From an uncultured bacterium (lineage in GTDB: Bacteria > Cloacimonadota > Cloacimonadia > Cloacimonadales > Cloacimonadaceae), in NCBI GenBank assembly GCA_937960795.1, contig CALGPA010000133.1, positions 1-15,704 of the forward strand: DNA of 15,704 nt. The letters are read 5' to 3'. A program made the translations under genes and the position numbers. Each line of letters opens with the position of its first letter. Within the stretch, counting starts at the first letter, position 1. Below the pieces are notes generated by a model. It ran no database searches. It was given only the letters and a program-made list of their open reading frames with translations, and had not been told where the DNA came from. This document shows positions 6,246 through 13,897 of this stretch, one piece after another.

Positions 6246-8410
6246 TAGATCTATCATCGGCACTAAACTCACGCCAACAGGAAGTGGTGACGGATCTTGA
6301 GCATCCGATCCTCGTTCTTGCCGGAGCCGGAAGCGGGAAGACTCGCTGCATCATCTATCGCACGGCATATCTGATCCGAGAAAAGCAGATTGCGCCTTGG
6401 AAGATCCTGATCGTGACATTTACGAACAAGGCAGCCCGCGAGCTGCAGGAGCGTCTGGAAGGCTTGCTCGGCATCCCGGTCAGATCTCTCTGGGTCGGCA
6501 CTTTCCACTCTATCTGTTTGCGCATCCTGCGCTATGAATCGGCGCATCTGCCCTATAATGCAAATTTCAGCATCTACGCTGATGATGAACAGAAGTCGGT
6601 CATTAAAAAGATCTACAAAGAGCATGGCTTTGACATCAAGAAATATCCCATCAACCGGGTCTTGGCAAGGATCAGCCGCTATAAGAATCGCCTCATGATG
6701 CCCGATGATCTGCATCCCGGCGACTATGAGTCAGACACCTTCCTAAAGGGGTTTGTGCAGATCTGGAGCTTCTATCAACAAGCCTTGCTCATGAATCAGG
6801 CGATGGATTTTGATGATATCCTACTCTATACGGCTCAGCTTCTGCGCGAGAAAGAAGAGCTGAGGCGGAAGTATCAAGACATCTTTCAGTATATCATGAT
6901 CGATGAGTATCAGGATACAAACAAGGCGCAATTTGAGATCATCCATCATCTCGCCAAAGAGCATCAAAGAGTATGCGTGGTGGGCGATGATGATCAGGCG
7001 ATCTATAGCTTCCGCGGCGCCAGTCTGCGCAATATCCTCGAGTTTGAGAGGGATTATGCCGCGGTGAAGACCATACGGCTGGAGCAAAACTATCGAAGCT
7101 GCAAAGCCATATTGGATCTGGCTAACAAGGTGATCAGCCAAAACAAAAACCGCCATCCCAAGGAGCTATGGAGCGAGCTCGGGCAAGGTCGGAAGCCGAA
7201 ACTGAACGTCTATAGCGATGCCTACCTAGAAGCAGAAGCGATCACCAAAGAGATCTTAGGTCGCAGAGATGCCGGAGAAAACCTGCGAGACATCGCAATC
7301 CTCTATCGGACAAACGCTCAGTCACGCCTCTTTGAAAACGCGATGATGCAGGCTAAGCTGCCCTACAGCATCGTGGGGAGTTTGCACTTCTATCAACGCA
7401 AAGAGATCAAAGACCTCTTGGCGTATCTGAATGCCATATCCAATCCCTTTGACACGGAAAGCCTTCTGCGCGCTATCAATGAGCCTCCCCGCGGAATCGG
7501 GCAGACCACCATCAATCGCTTGCTCAGCTTCTCCGCCAAGACCCACATTCCGCTCTACAAAGCTATTCACAATCCGGATGCGGTGACCGAGCTGAAAGGC
7601 GCGGCGATCAAAAGAGTGGGGGAATTTAGCAAGCTGCTCAAGGATTGGACAGAATCTGCCAAGACCGTGCCGGCATCCGAGCTGGTCAAGGAGATCGTCG
7701 AAGAGCTGGGGCTGGTGAAGCTCTATCGCAAGAGCAGCGACCACAAAGATATCGCCCGAGCGGAGAACCTCCTCGAGTTTGTGGCATCCGTCAATGAATT
7801 CTCCGAGCGCTTTCTTAAGGAGAGCGGCAAAGCTGCCTTGCTCGAGGATTTCTTGCCGTTCATCGCTTTGCAGACCGATCTGGACAAGGTCTCTGAGGAG
7901 CAGCAAAGCGTGAGACTGATGACCCTGCACAATGCCAAGGGACTGGAATTTGAGACCGTCTATATCGCCGGGCTGGAGGATGAGCTTTTGCCGCATCGGA
8001 TGAGCATGGACACCAGAGAAGAGATTGAGGAAGAGCGGCGACTCTTTTATGTGGGCATCACGCGGGCAAAGCGCAATCTGAGCCTGAGCTTGGCGGAATC
8101 ACGCCGCACATATGATACCTATCAGATCTGCAAACCGAGCATCTTCCTAAATGGTTTGGGAGAGGATGTCCTGGATTGTCGGGATCTCTTTTTGGATCAT
8201 CCCCGCAGCAGCTATAAGAAGCCCAAGATCAGCGTGCGTGAGAGTCAAAAGCACTTCCGCATCGGGCAGAAGGTCTGGCATAATGAGCATGGGGAGGGAG
8301 TCATCCTCTCGGTCTACGGCACCGATGAAAACGCCGTGCTCACAGTGTCGTTTAAAAACGGGAAACTCTTGAAGATAGTGGGGAAATATCTAAAGGCTGA
8401 GCCGATCTAG
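6242..8410 (+). CDS. pcrA: ATP-dependent DNA helicase PcrA/UvrD (superfamily 1A)
   Basis: This 722-aa 3'-to-5' DNA helicase of the UvrD/PcrA type acts in nucleotide-excision repair, replication restart and removal of blocks. All helicase motifs are present: Walker A AGAGSGKT (27-34), Ia FTNKAARELQ, II DEYQDT (221-226), III GDDDQAIYSFRG (248-259), IV LEQNYRS with Arg285, V VRLMTLHNAKGLEFE (557-571) and VI RRLFYVGITRAKR with Arg608. The C-terminus (about 673-722) carries the small Tudor-like domain of PcrA, with GQKVWHNEHGEG. That domain contacts RNA polymerase in characterised homologues. The length matches the family. The ATG overlaps the stop of the upstream FN3 lipoprotein gene by 4 nt, an unusual coupling of an envelope gene to a repair helicase. 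UvrD is the alternative name; sequence alone does not separate them cleanly. Confidence 0.96.
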   Translation: MIDLSSALNSRQQEVVTDLEHPILVLAGAGSGKTRCIIYRTAYLIREKQIAPWKILIVTFTNKAARELQERLEGLLGIPVRSLWVGTFHSICLRILRYESAHLPYNANFSIYADDEQKSVIKKIYKEHGFDIKKYPINRVLARISRYKNRLMMPDDLHPGDYESDTFLKGFVQIWSFYQQALLMNQAMDFDDILLYTAQLLREKEELRRKYQDIFQYIMIDEYQDTNKAQFEIIHHLAKEHQRVCVVGDDDQAIYSFRGASLRNILEFERDYAAVKTIRLEQNYRSCKAILDLANKVISQNKNRHPKELWSELGQGRKPKLNVYSDAYLEAEAITKEILGRRDAGENLRDIAILYRTNAQSRLFENAMMQAKLPYSIVGSLHFYQRKEIKDLLAYLNAISNPFDTESLLRAINEPPRGIGQTTINRLLSFSAKTHIPLYKAIHNPDAVTELKGAAIKRVGEFSKLLKDWTESAKTVPASELVKEIVEELGLVKLYRKSSDHKDIARAENLLEFVASVNEFSERFLKESGKAALLEDFLPFIALQTDLDKVSEEQQSVRLMTLHNAKGLEFETVYIAGLEDELLPHRMSMDTREEIEEERRLFYVGITRAKRNLSLSLAESRRTYDTYQICKPSIFLNGLGEDVLDCRDLFLDHPRSSYKKPKISVRESQKHFRIGQKVWHNEHGEGVILSVYGTDENAVLTVSFKNGKLLKIVGKYLKAEPI

Positions 8411-8429
8411 GGTCGGTAAGATCCCGGGT

Positions 8430-9095
8430 CTATTGGATCAGAGTGAGCATCGCAAAGAAGTGGCTCGTGCAGCCCAAAAGCACAAAGAGGTGCCAGATCG
8501 CGTGATGAAAGGGCATCTTCCTTGCCACATAGAAGATTACTCCTAAAGAATATGCCAATCCGCCTAAGAGAATCCAGATCAAGAATGCGGTCGAAACAGT
8601 GTTCATTAGCGGCTTGATCGCCACAAGAATGATCCATCCCATCAAGAGATAGACCAGGGTCGACACCCATTTTAGCTTGCGCATGGCAAAGATCTTGAGC
8701 AGGATTCCGATGATCGTGAGCCCCCAGATAACGCCAAAAAGAGTCCATCCCCATCCGCCGCGCATGGTTCCGATGGTCACAGGCGTATAGGTGCCGGCGA
8801 TCAAAAGAAAGATGGAGGTATGATCAAGGATCCTAAAAAATCGTTTAACATAGGGTTGCGGGAAAGAGTGGTAAAGAGTTGAGGACACAAAAAGGCTGAT
8901 CATCGTGGCACCATAGATGCTGAAGGAAACTACCTTCCAAGCATCATTGATACGGGCTGCATAGACGACCAATATCACGAGTCCGGCGATCGCCAAGCCG
9001 ACTCCCACGCCATGCGTGATGGCATTTGCGATCTCTTCCTTCGTACTTTGCTTTGGGCTCAGCGGGATCTTGTCTAAAAAGCGTTCTTTCTTCAC
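8430..9095 (-). CDS. trhA: TrhA/hemolysin III-family membrane protein
   Basis: The 221-aa protein has seven predicted hydrophobic segments and belongs to the hemolysin III/YqfA (PAQR-like) family. Diagnostic residues are EEIANAITHGVG (His28), SSTLYHS (Ser72, His76), DHTSIFLLIAGTYTP (Asp91) and the TM7 pair HAIWH (His198, His202), which match the zinc site seen in the PAQR superfamily. Homologues are linked to membrane-fluidity homeostasis; cytolysis is historical and not implied. I chose GTG 9095, which overlaps the nadD stop in GTGA. No ATG lies between it and the conserved region, and the longer ATG-initiated frame from 9329 would run 78 codons inside nadD. The gene converges on pcrA with a 19-bp gap. 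Confidence 0.87.
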   Translation of the reverse strand: MKKERFLDKIPLSPKQSTKEEIANAITHGVGVGLAIAGLVILVVYAARINDAWKVVSFSIYGATMISLFVSSTLYHSFPQPYVKRFFRILDHTSIFLLIAGTYTPVTIGTMRGGWGWTLFGVIWGLTIIGILLKIFAMRKLKWVSTLVYLLMGWIILVAIKPLMNTVSTAFLIWILLGGLAYSLGVIFYVARKMPFHHAIWHLFVLLGCTSHFFAMLTLIQ

Positions 9096-9730
9096 TTCTT
9101 CTGCCGATACAATTCGCGGATGCGGATCTCTAAGAAGTCCGGGACCAAGCCACTGATGCTCTGACCTGTGGCGATATTGTGGCGGATCATCGATGAGGAG
9201 ATCTTGCACAGCGGCATATCCAAGATGCTGTGTTCTATCATAGATAAGACATCGCAAGGCATTGTGCAATCCGGTCTTGGCAGGATGATGAAGTGCAGGT
9301 TTTGGCGCAACCACTCGAAGTCGTGCCATTTTGGCAGCTTCGCGAGATTATCAGCGCCGACGATGAAGGCAAAGTTTTGTTGAGGTCTTTGCGAGAGCAG
9401 CTTGCGCAAGAGGTCGCTGGTGTATCCGCTTTCATCTCGCTCTGCGTCCCAGACCTCAATCGGAGTGCGAAAATCCTCCGCGGGCTGTTGGATGAAGTTC
9501 AGGGGGCTAAAGTGGTCAACCGCTTCTTGAGCCAGCGCCAGGCGCGTATCATAATCCAAAACGATGTCCTCGCCCTTGAAGTTGTGGTTGAAACTGGGAA
9601 TCAGGATGACCTTGTACACAGGGCTGAGGCTGAGCACTTCTTTGGCAAGATAGAGATGACCATTGTGGATGGGGTCAAAGCTTCCGCCGAGAATGGCATA
9701 TGCTCCTTTGAGAAAGTCTTTGTGGGGCAT
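9092..9730 (-). CDS. nadD: Nicotinate-nucleotide adenylyltransferase
   Basis: The product joins nicotinate mononucleotide and ATP to form deamido-NAD in NAD synthesis. From ATG 9730 it is 212 aa, the usual NadD length. The nucleotidyltransferase signature GGSFDPIHNGH is at 15-25, with the HxGH motif at His22-His25. IVGADNLAKLPKWHDFEWL in the middle and ISSSMIR near the C-terminus correspond to the family's GxDxxxxxxxW and ISSTxIR motifs. The frame extends upstream to 9910, but that part overlaps the preceding lipoprotein gene and has no family resemblance. The chosen start lies 4 nt after the upstream stop. The 3' end overlaps the trhA start. Confidence 0.94.
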   Translation of the reverse strand: MPHKDFLKGAYAILGGSFDPIHNGHLYLAKEVLSLSPVYKVILIPSFNHNFKGEDIVLDYDTRLALAQEAVDHFSPLNFIQQPAEDFRTPIEVWDAERDESGYTSDLLRKLLSQRPQQNFAFIVGADNLAKLPKWHDFEWLRQNLHFIILPRPDCTMPCDVLSMIEHSILDMPLCKISSSMIRHNIATGQSISGLVPDFLEIRIRELYRQKK

Positions 9731-9734
9731 CTGG

Positions 9735-10454
9735 CTAGAACCTTGAGTCCAATCTCTGAGCTTCTTTGGAGCCGGGATATCTGGCCATGATCCTCTGATA
9801 TGCCGCCTTTGCTGCATCCTCATTATCTTGAGCGAGGTGCAAGAGCGCGGAGTAGTAGAGGGATTGTCTATCCAGAGAATCCGTATTACCCAGGGCAATG
9901 ACTTCATCAAAATACATCAGCGCCGCGCTATAGTCTTTCATCTTATAATAGATATATCCGTTTAGATACTTCTTTTCGATGAGTTTATACTGCGCTCGTC
10001 TGATATATTCGATCGCGGATTCATAGCGGCTGTCGTTTGGAAAGCGTTCGATGAAGTTTCGGAATGCTTCGATAGCTGCGACGGTCTCGTTTTGGTCATA
10101 GGCGGGCGGCAGAGACTCTTCAAACAGGCAAAGCCCGATGCGGTAATAGGCGTCGGATGCGTTTTGATGATCCGGGAAGCTATCCAAAAACTGCCGATAC
10201 TTCAGTCTGGCATCGGTAAACTTGTTCATGGCGAAATAGCTGTCTGCCATACGCAGTGTCGCATAAGCTGTAGCGGCGGATCTGCGTTCGAAGGAGATCT
10301 CGTCATACAAACTTGCCGCTTTGGCATATTTGCCGTTGGCATAATATTCATCGGCACGCGCCAGCTTTTCATCGGTGCTGAGCTCGGTCTTGTTTTTGCT
10401 GCAGGCAGCAAAGACCAGAAGGAGCACGAGCAGGATGCTAAAGTACTTTTTCAT
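9735..10454 (-). CDS. bamD: BamD-like outer-membrane assembly lipoprotein
   Basis: BamD is the essential periplasmic TPR lipoprotein of the BAM machine that folds beta-barrel outer-membrane proteins. The 239-aa product has a signal peptide with lipobox VFAAC (Cys18). It then has about five TPR pairs: LARADEYYANGKYAKAASLY, MADSYFAMNKFTDARLKYRQF, an AFRNFIERFPNDSRYESA unit, YLNGYIYYKMKDYSAALMYFDE, and a final ALLHLAQDNEDAAKAAYQRI. The third and fourth units, including 'PPAYDQNETVAAIEAFRNFI', closely follow the BamD pattern. ATG 10454 has GAGGAAA at good spacing; in-frame ATGs at 10478 and 10466 lack it and would precede the signal peptide. nadD follows 4 nt after the stop. Confidence 0.85.
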   Translation of the reverse strand: MKKYFSILLVLLLVFAACSKNKTELSTDEKLARADEYYANGKYAKAASLYDEISFERRSAATAYATLRMADSYFAMNKFTDARLKYRQFLDSFPDHQNASDAYYRIGLCLFEESLPPAYDQNETVAAIEAFRNFIERFPNDSRYESAIEYIRRAQYKLIEKKYLNGYIYYKMKDYSAALMYFDEVIALGNTDSLDRQSLYYSALLHLAQDNEDAAKAAYQRIMARYPGSKEAQRLDSRF

Positions 10455-10462
10455 TGATTTCC

Positions 10463-11047
10463 TCATTCTAATGTCCACAGCAAAAAGACTATGGAAGCGA
10501 TAGCCGTGCTGGCTATCAGCGGTTCAAACCAGCGCAGGCGGGGAGCGGAGATGCTGCCATCCTGACTGCTTGGGACTGTGTGCTTGATGGTGTCGATCTT
10601 GATCAGCCGATGCTCCGGGAGGAGCAATTGTCTAAGCTCAAAATCGTACACGACCATCTGTTCGGTTCGATACGAAAAGAAGCTCTTGCGCTCTTGGGTC
10701 TGCCATCGGATGTTCATATTCACGCGGACCAGCCGAGCTTGATCTAGGGCGTAATCATCCAGACGGACGCCTCGTTCATCTTCATTAGTTTCTGCAAAGA
10801 TGGGATAGCTGCGGATTTGCCTGATATCAGCGCCATTCTCAAGGAGGATCCTATTGAGCTCTTGAGACAGCGCGGGCGTCCATTCGCCACAGCGCAGATC
10901 CAAAAAGATCGCGTCGGTGGTGGGGATCAGCTCCGCTATCTGAGCAGCAATAAGCTCGACCTCGCTATCTTGCTGCTCTGCCCACGCCATTGTGGCATGG
11001 GCAAACAGCAGTATAGCAATAATGATTATCTGATATAATAGCTTCAC
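10463..11047 (-). CDS. Unrecognised secreted protein with C-terminal membrane anchor
   Basis: I do not recognise this 194-aa protein. It starts at GTG with TAGGAAA upstream, 6 nt after the CpoB-like gene. Residues 1-23 are a signal peptide ending AWA before EQQ. Residues 24-170 form a soluble domain in which EVELIAAQIAELI, DAIFLDLR and LNRILLENGADIRQI suggest an alternating helix-strand fold. Then come probable beta strands LVRVNMNIRW, TEQMVVYDFEL and HRLIKIDTIKHTV. Residues 173-193 are a single hydrophobic helix with almost no residues after it. The N-terminal pattern faintly resembles periplasmic FlgO/CsgG-like folds, but that is speculation. Position between the CpoB-like and BamD-like genes suggests an envelope-assembly accessory role. 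Confidence 0.75.
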   Translation of the reverse strand: MKLLYQIIIIAILLFAHATMAWAEQQDSEVELIAAQIAELIPTTDAIFLDLRCGEWTPALSQELNRILLENGADIRQIRSYPIFAETNEDERGVRLDDYALDQARLVRVNMNIRWQTQERKSFFSYRTEQMVVYDFELRQLLLPEHRLIKIDTIKHTVPSSQDGSISAPRLRWFEPLIASTAIASIVFLLWTLE

Positions 11048-11053
11048 TATTTC

Positions 11054-11959
11054 CTATTTCAACACAGACAGGTGTTGATCGACCAGATCCATTCTTTCAA
11101 AACTGGGGTAATTGGCTTTGACTTTGTTTAGCTCAGTTCTGGCGGCGTCGTGATCGCCCATCTGTTTGTAGGTAAGACCGATTTTAAACTGTGAATCACC
11201 CGCCTTCCACGATTTGGGATATCGGGACAGAACAGTTTGGAATTCACGCATGGCATCGGTAAAGCGAGCTTGAGCATAATACGATTCGCCCTTCCAATAT
11301 ACGGCATTGCCGGCGTAGTTGCTCTGCGGATAATTTGCCAAGAAGGCGTCCATTTTTGAGATGGCAGTATCGAAATTGCCTTTGTAATATTCATCGCGGG
11401 CAGCTTCATATTCCGGGACTTCGCCCGCGACTGTCTGGCTACCCTGATTCTCAAAAGGGAGGTTTTCGAGCTTTCCTTTCAAAGCATCCAGCTCAGTTTT
11501 GAGCTTGGCAATTTCAGCGGCGTTTTGCTCGATTTTGCGGATGTCGGCAGATGATGCTGTGCCCATTTGGCTGCTGCCGGTAGCTCCATCAGAGATGGCA
11601 TTGAGCCTAAGCTCGAGATCACGGATCATTTGCACGATCTGACGATCGGATTCCATGACGGATCCTGTGAGATCACCGACTGCCTCTGCCAGAGCAGTGT
11701 GCTCAGCCAACATGGTTTTCATATCTGCTTCATTTTGAAGTAATTGTGCGTTGATCTGCTCGATATCGGTGGCAGTGCCTGTGGCGCCACCGCGGCGAGT
11801 CTGCATGATTTCTTTGCGCAAGACGACGAGTTCTTCGCTGTTTTGCATCAATTCAGTTTCCAGATTTGTGACCCTTTCTTCTTGAGCACGGTATGCGGAA
11901 TTGCTCACACATCCGGTTAGTGCTAGTAAGACTATAGACAGTATTACTAAGTGCTTCAT
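11054..11959 (-). CDS. YbgF/CpoB-like coiled-coil TPR lipoprotein
   Basis: The 301-aa product has signal lipobox LTGC with Cys17. A long coiled-coil region (about 24-165) is rich in heptads such as ERVTNLETELMQ and IAKLKTELDALKGKLENL, interrupted by Gly/Thr/Ser-rich hinges. A C-terminal TPR module (about 183-300) follows: YEAARDEYYKGNFDTAISKMDAFLANYP, AVYWKGESYYAQARFTDAMREFQTVLSRYP and SQFKIGLTYKQMGDHDAARTELNKVKANYP. This coiled-coil plus triple-TPR layout is that of YbgF/CpoB, which coordinates peptidoglycan synthesis and outer-membrane constriction with Tol-Pal. Here it is a lipoprotein rather than a soluble periplasmic protein, and no tol or pal genes lie in the window. The start has AAGGAG 6 nt upstream. 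Confidence 0.84.
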   Translation of the reverse strand: MKHLVILSIVLLALTGCVSNSAYRAQEERVTNLETELMQNSEELVVLRKEIMQTRRGGATGTATDIEQINAQLLQNEADMKTMLAEHTALAEAVGDLTGSVMESDRQIVQMIRDLELRLNAISDGATGSSQMGTASSADIRKIEQNAAEIAKLKTELDALKGKLENLPFENQGSQTVAGEVPEYEAARDEYYKGNFDTAISKMDAFLANYPQSNYAGNAVYWKGESYYAQARFTDAMREFQTVLSRYPKSWKAGDSQFKIGLTYKQMGDHDAARTELNKVKANYPSFERMDLVDQHLSVLK

Positions 11960-11973
11960 GGAATACTCCTTTC

Positions 11974-13389
11974 CTATTTGTTAGTTGTTAAAAAAGCCTG
12001 ATAAGCTTTGTATGTAGAATACAAATCGGCCTTGGAGCAAAGCTCATAGAGTGAATGCATGCCCATTATGCCCACTCCACAGTCTATCACTTCAGCGCCG
12101 AGATTTGCCAAGATATAAGCGATGGTGCCGCCACCACCCTCATCGACCTTGCCCAGTTCGCCCAGTTGCCAAAATACTCCTGCGTCACTGAAGATCTTCA
12201 TGATCTTAGCCGTAAATTCCGCATTGGCGTCGTTGCAGGAATATTTACCACCGCTGCCGGTGAATTTTGAGATGCCGATGCCATGATTGAAGATCACGGC
12301 ATTTTGTTTTTCGTGGACACCGGGATAGTTCGGATCGATCGCGGCAGTCACGTCGCCGCTGAGTATATGCGAATTTATGAAAGCTTTGCGCAGGTTTGCG
12401 CTGGTGTTTTCTTCGCCTTTGTATGCCATCAGATCAGAGACAAAATCCTGGATGAAGATGGAGTGAGCACCTGTTGCGCCCTGGCTGCCGACTTCTTCTT
12501 TGTCTGAGAAATAGACGATCATAGTGCGTTTTGGCTTGGCGAGATTTGCCTTTGTCAGAGCGGTGAGAGCTGTGTATGCGCAGACGCGGTCGTCCTGGCC
12601 ATAGCCCGCCACCATGGATCTGTCGATTCCGGCATCGCGTGCTTTACACGCCGGCACCAGATAGAGCTCGGCTGAGAGGAAATCTTCTTCTGCGATGCCG
12701 TAGGCTTTGTTCAGAGCTTCCAAAGCAAAGATCTTTGCGGCTTCCTTTTCTTTGCCGGAGGGCTCAACCATGCCGCCAAATACGAGATTCAGCTTTGATG
12801 CGTCGATTGCATCACCGATGTTTTTGCTATATTGCTCTTTACGCGCCAGATGCGGCAGAAGGTCCGGAATGATGAAGACCGGCTCGTCTTCCTTTTCGCC
12901 TAGGCTGATATTGAGCAGGCTGCCATCGGCTTTGACCACCACGCCATGCAGTGCCAGCGGTGTGGAAACCCATTGATACTTTTTGATGCCGCCATAATAG
13001 TGAGTGCGCATGCACGCCATCTCAGAAGGGCCGTCTTGATACAGCGGGTTTTGCTTGAGGTCGATTCTGGGCGCGTCGATATGAGCCGCGACCATGTTAA
13101 ATCCCTCAGAAAGCGGTTCTGTGCCAAGGATAGCCATAGCCATTGTGCGTCCGCGAAAGATGCTATAGACCTTCTTGGAACCCTTTTTGCCTTTTATATC
13201 GGTGAATTTTTCTTTTTTTAGGAAAGCTTCTGTCCAAACTACAGCTTCGCGCTCTGTCTTTGCCAAATCCAGATACTTTTTGTATTCCACGGCATAGTCC
13301 ATGGCTGCTTTCTGTTCTGCTACCGGAGCGTCTTTCCAGAAGTTCTTACGTTCATAAGTAAGCTTTGTTTTTGATTCGCCTTTTTTCAT
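11974..13389 (-). CDS. M18-family aminopeptidase
   Basis: This is a cytoplasmic dinuclear zinc exopeptidase that removes N-terminal residues from peptides; M18 enzymes typically form tetrahedral dodecamers. The 471-aa product shows all the family landmarks: AAHIDAPRID with His103, GYGQDDRVCAY with Asp266/Asp267, FSDKEEVGSQGA with Glu298/Glu299, AAIDPNY with Asp352 and GMHSLYE with His445. A DEGGGGTIA segment (416-424) lies in the active-site half. There is no signal peptide. The length fits the longer bacterial M18 subgroup, often annotated 'aminopeptidase 1'. ATG 13389 has GGAG 5 nt upstream. The gene lies 25 bp after greA and 14 bp before the CpoB-like gene, with no metabolic link to either. 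Confidence 0.92.
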   Translation of the reverse strand: MKKGESKTKLTYERKNFWKDAPVAEQKAAMDYAVEYKKYLDLAKTEREAVVWTEAFLKKEKFTDIKGKKGSKKVYSIFRGRTMAMAILGTEPLSEGFNMVAAHIDAPRIDLKQNPLYQDGPSEMACMRTHYYGGIKKYQWVSTPLALHGVVVKADGSLLNISLGEKEDEPVFIIPDLLPHLARKEQYSKNIGDAIDASKLNLVFGGMVEPSGKEKEAAKIFALEALNKAYGIAEEDFLSAELYLVPACKARDAGIDRSMVAGYGQDDRVCAYTALTALTKANLAKPKRTMIVYFSDKEEVGSQGATGAHSIFIQDFVSDLMAYKGEENTSANLRKAFINSHILSGDVTAAIDPNYPGVHEKQNAVIFNHGIGISKFTGSGGKYSCNDANAEFTAKIMKIFSDAGVFWQLGELGKVDEGGGGTIAYILANLGAEVIDCGVGIMGMHSLYELCSKADLYSTYKAYQAFLTTNK

Positions 13390-13414
13390 TGGTTCTCCAT
13401 TTATCTTTTTTATT

Positions 13415-13897
13415 TTATAATATCTTGAGGATCTCTATCTGTCGCTCGCCCATGGGGGCTTTGATCAGAGCTATCTCGCCGGGTTTTTTGCCCAAGAGCC
13501 CTTTGCCGATGGGGGAAACCACCGAGACCACCTGTTTACTGGTCTCTTCTTCATAAAAGTTCAATTCTGCCGCGCCCACCAATAGGAAGTCCAGCTCTTC
13601 GCCGGTGTCCAGATCGCGGGTTTTGCATGAGGAGCCAAATCTCACGGCATCTTTGGGGAAGACCGAGGTGTCGATCACCTTGAGCTGAGCAGATCTCTTC
13701 CTGAGATAGTCGATCTCGCCATCTATCTGGCGTTGCCGCTCTTTAGCAGCTTTGTATTCGGCATTTTCGGAGAGATCGCCAAATTCACGCGCTATTGCGA
13801 CTGCTTTGATCACTTCCGGACGTTCTGTCATCAGGGAATTGATACGCCGTTGCAAGCGCTCCATGCCTGTCGTGGTGATGTATATACTCAGATCCAT
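13415..13897 (-). CDS. greA: Transcription elongation factor GreA
   Basis: GreA enters the RNA polymerase secondary channel and stimulates cleavage of backtracked transcripts. The 160-aa product has the N-terminal antiparallel coiled coil (about 9-75) with the acidic tip GDLSENAEYKAAKE, in which Asp41 and Glu44 are the catalytic acidic pair. A C-terminal FKBP-like domain follows, ending with VSVVSPIGKGLLGKKPGEIALIKAPMGE. The length is normal for the family. The ATG overlaps the preceding stop by one base in TGATG, so translation is probably coupled to the upstream helical-repeat gene. The extreme N-terminus (MDLSIYITTTGMERL) differs slightly from the usual MTxxGxxKL opening but aligns with it. 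Confidence 0.95.
   Translation of the reverse strand: MDLSIYITTTGMERLQRRINSLMTERPEVIKAVAIAREFGDLSENAEYKAAKERQRQIDGEIDYLRKRSAQLKVIDTSVFPKDAVRFGSSCKTRDLDTGEELDFLLVGAAELNFYEEETSKQVVSVVSPIGKGLLGKKPGEIALIKAPMGERQIEILKIL

Noticed and set aside
7322..7996. 224-codon minus-strand frame
   Set aside because: Entirely antisense to pcrA, whose motifs are continuous across it.
8411..8429. Bidirectional terminator between convergent pcrA and trhA
   Set aside because: The 19-bp gap contains only short, imperfect GGG/CCC pairing and no T-run, so a terminator cannot be supported.
9096..9329. N-terminal extension of the TrhA-like protein (ATG at 9329)
   Set aside because: It lies inside nadD in another frame, shows no family resemblance, and the GTG at 9095 gives the normal family length.
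9293..9790. 165-codon plus-strand frame
   Set aside because: Antisense to nadD and the end of the BamD-like gene, both of which have strong family motifs; shadow frame.
9731..9910. Upstream extension of nadD to ATG 9910
   Set aside because: It overlaps the BamD-like gene and adds 60 residues before the signature GGSFDPIHNGH, which normally lies near the N-terminus.
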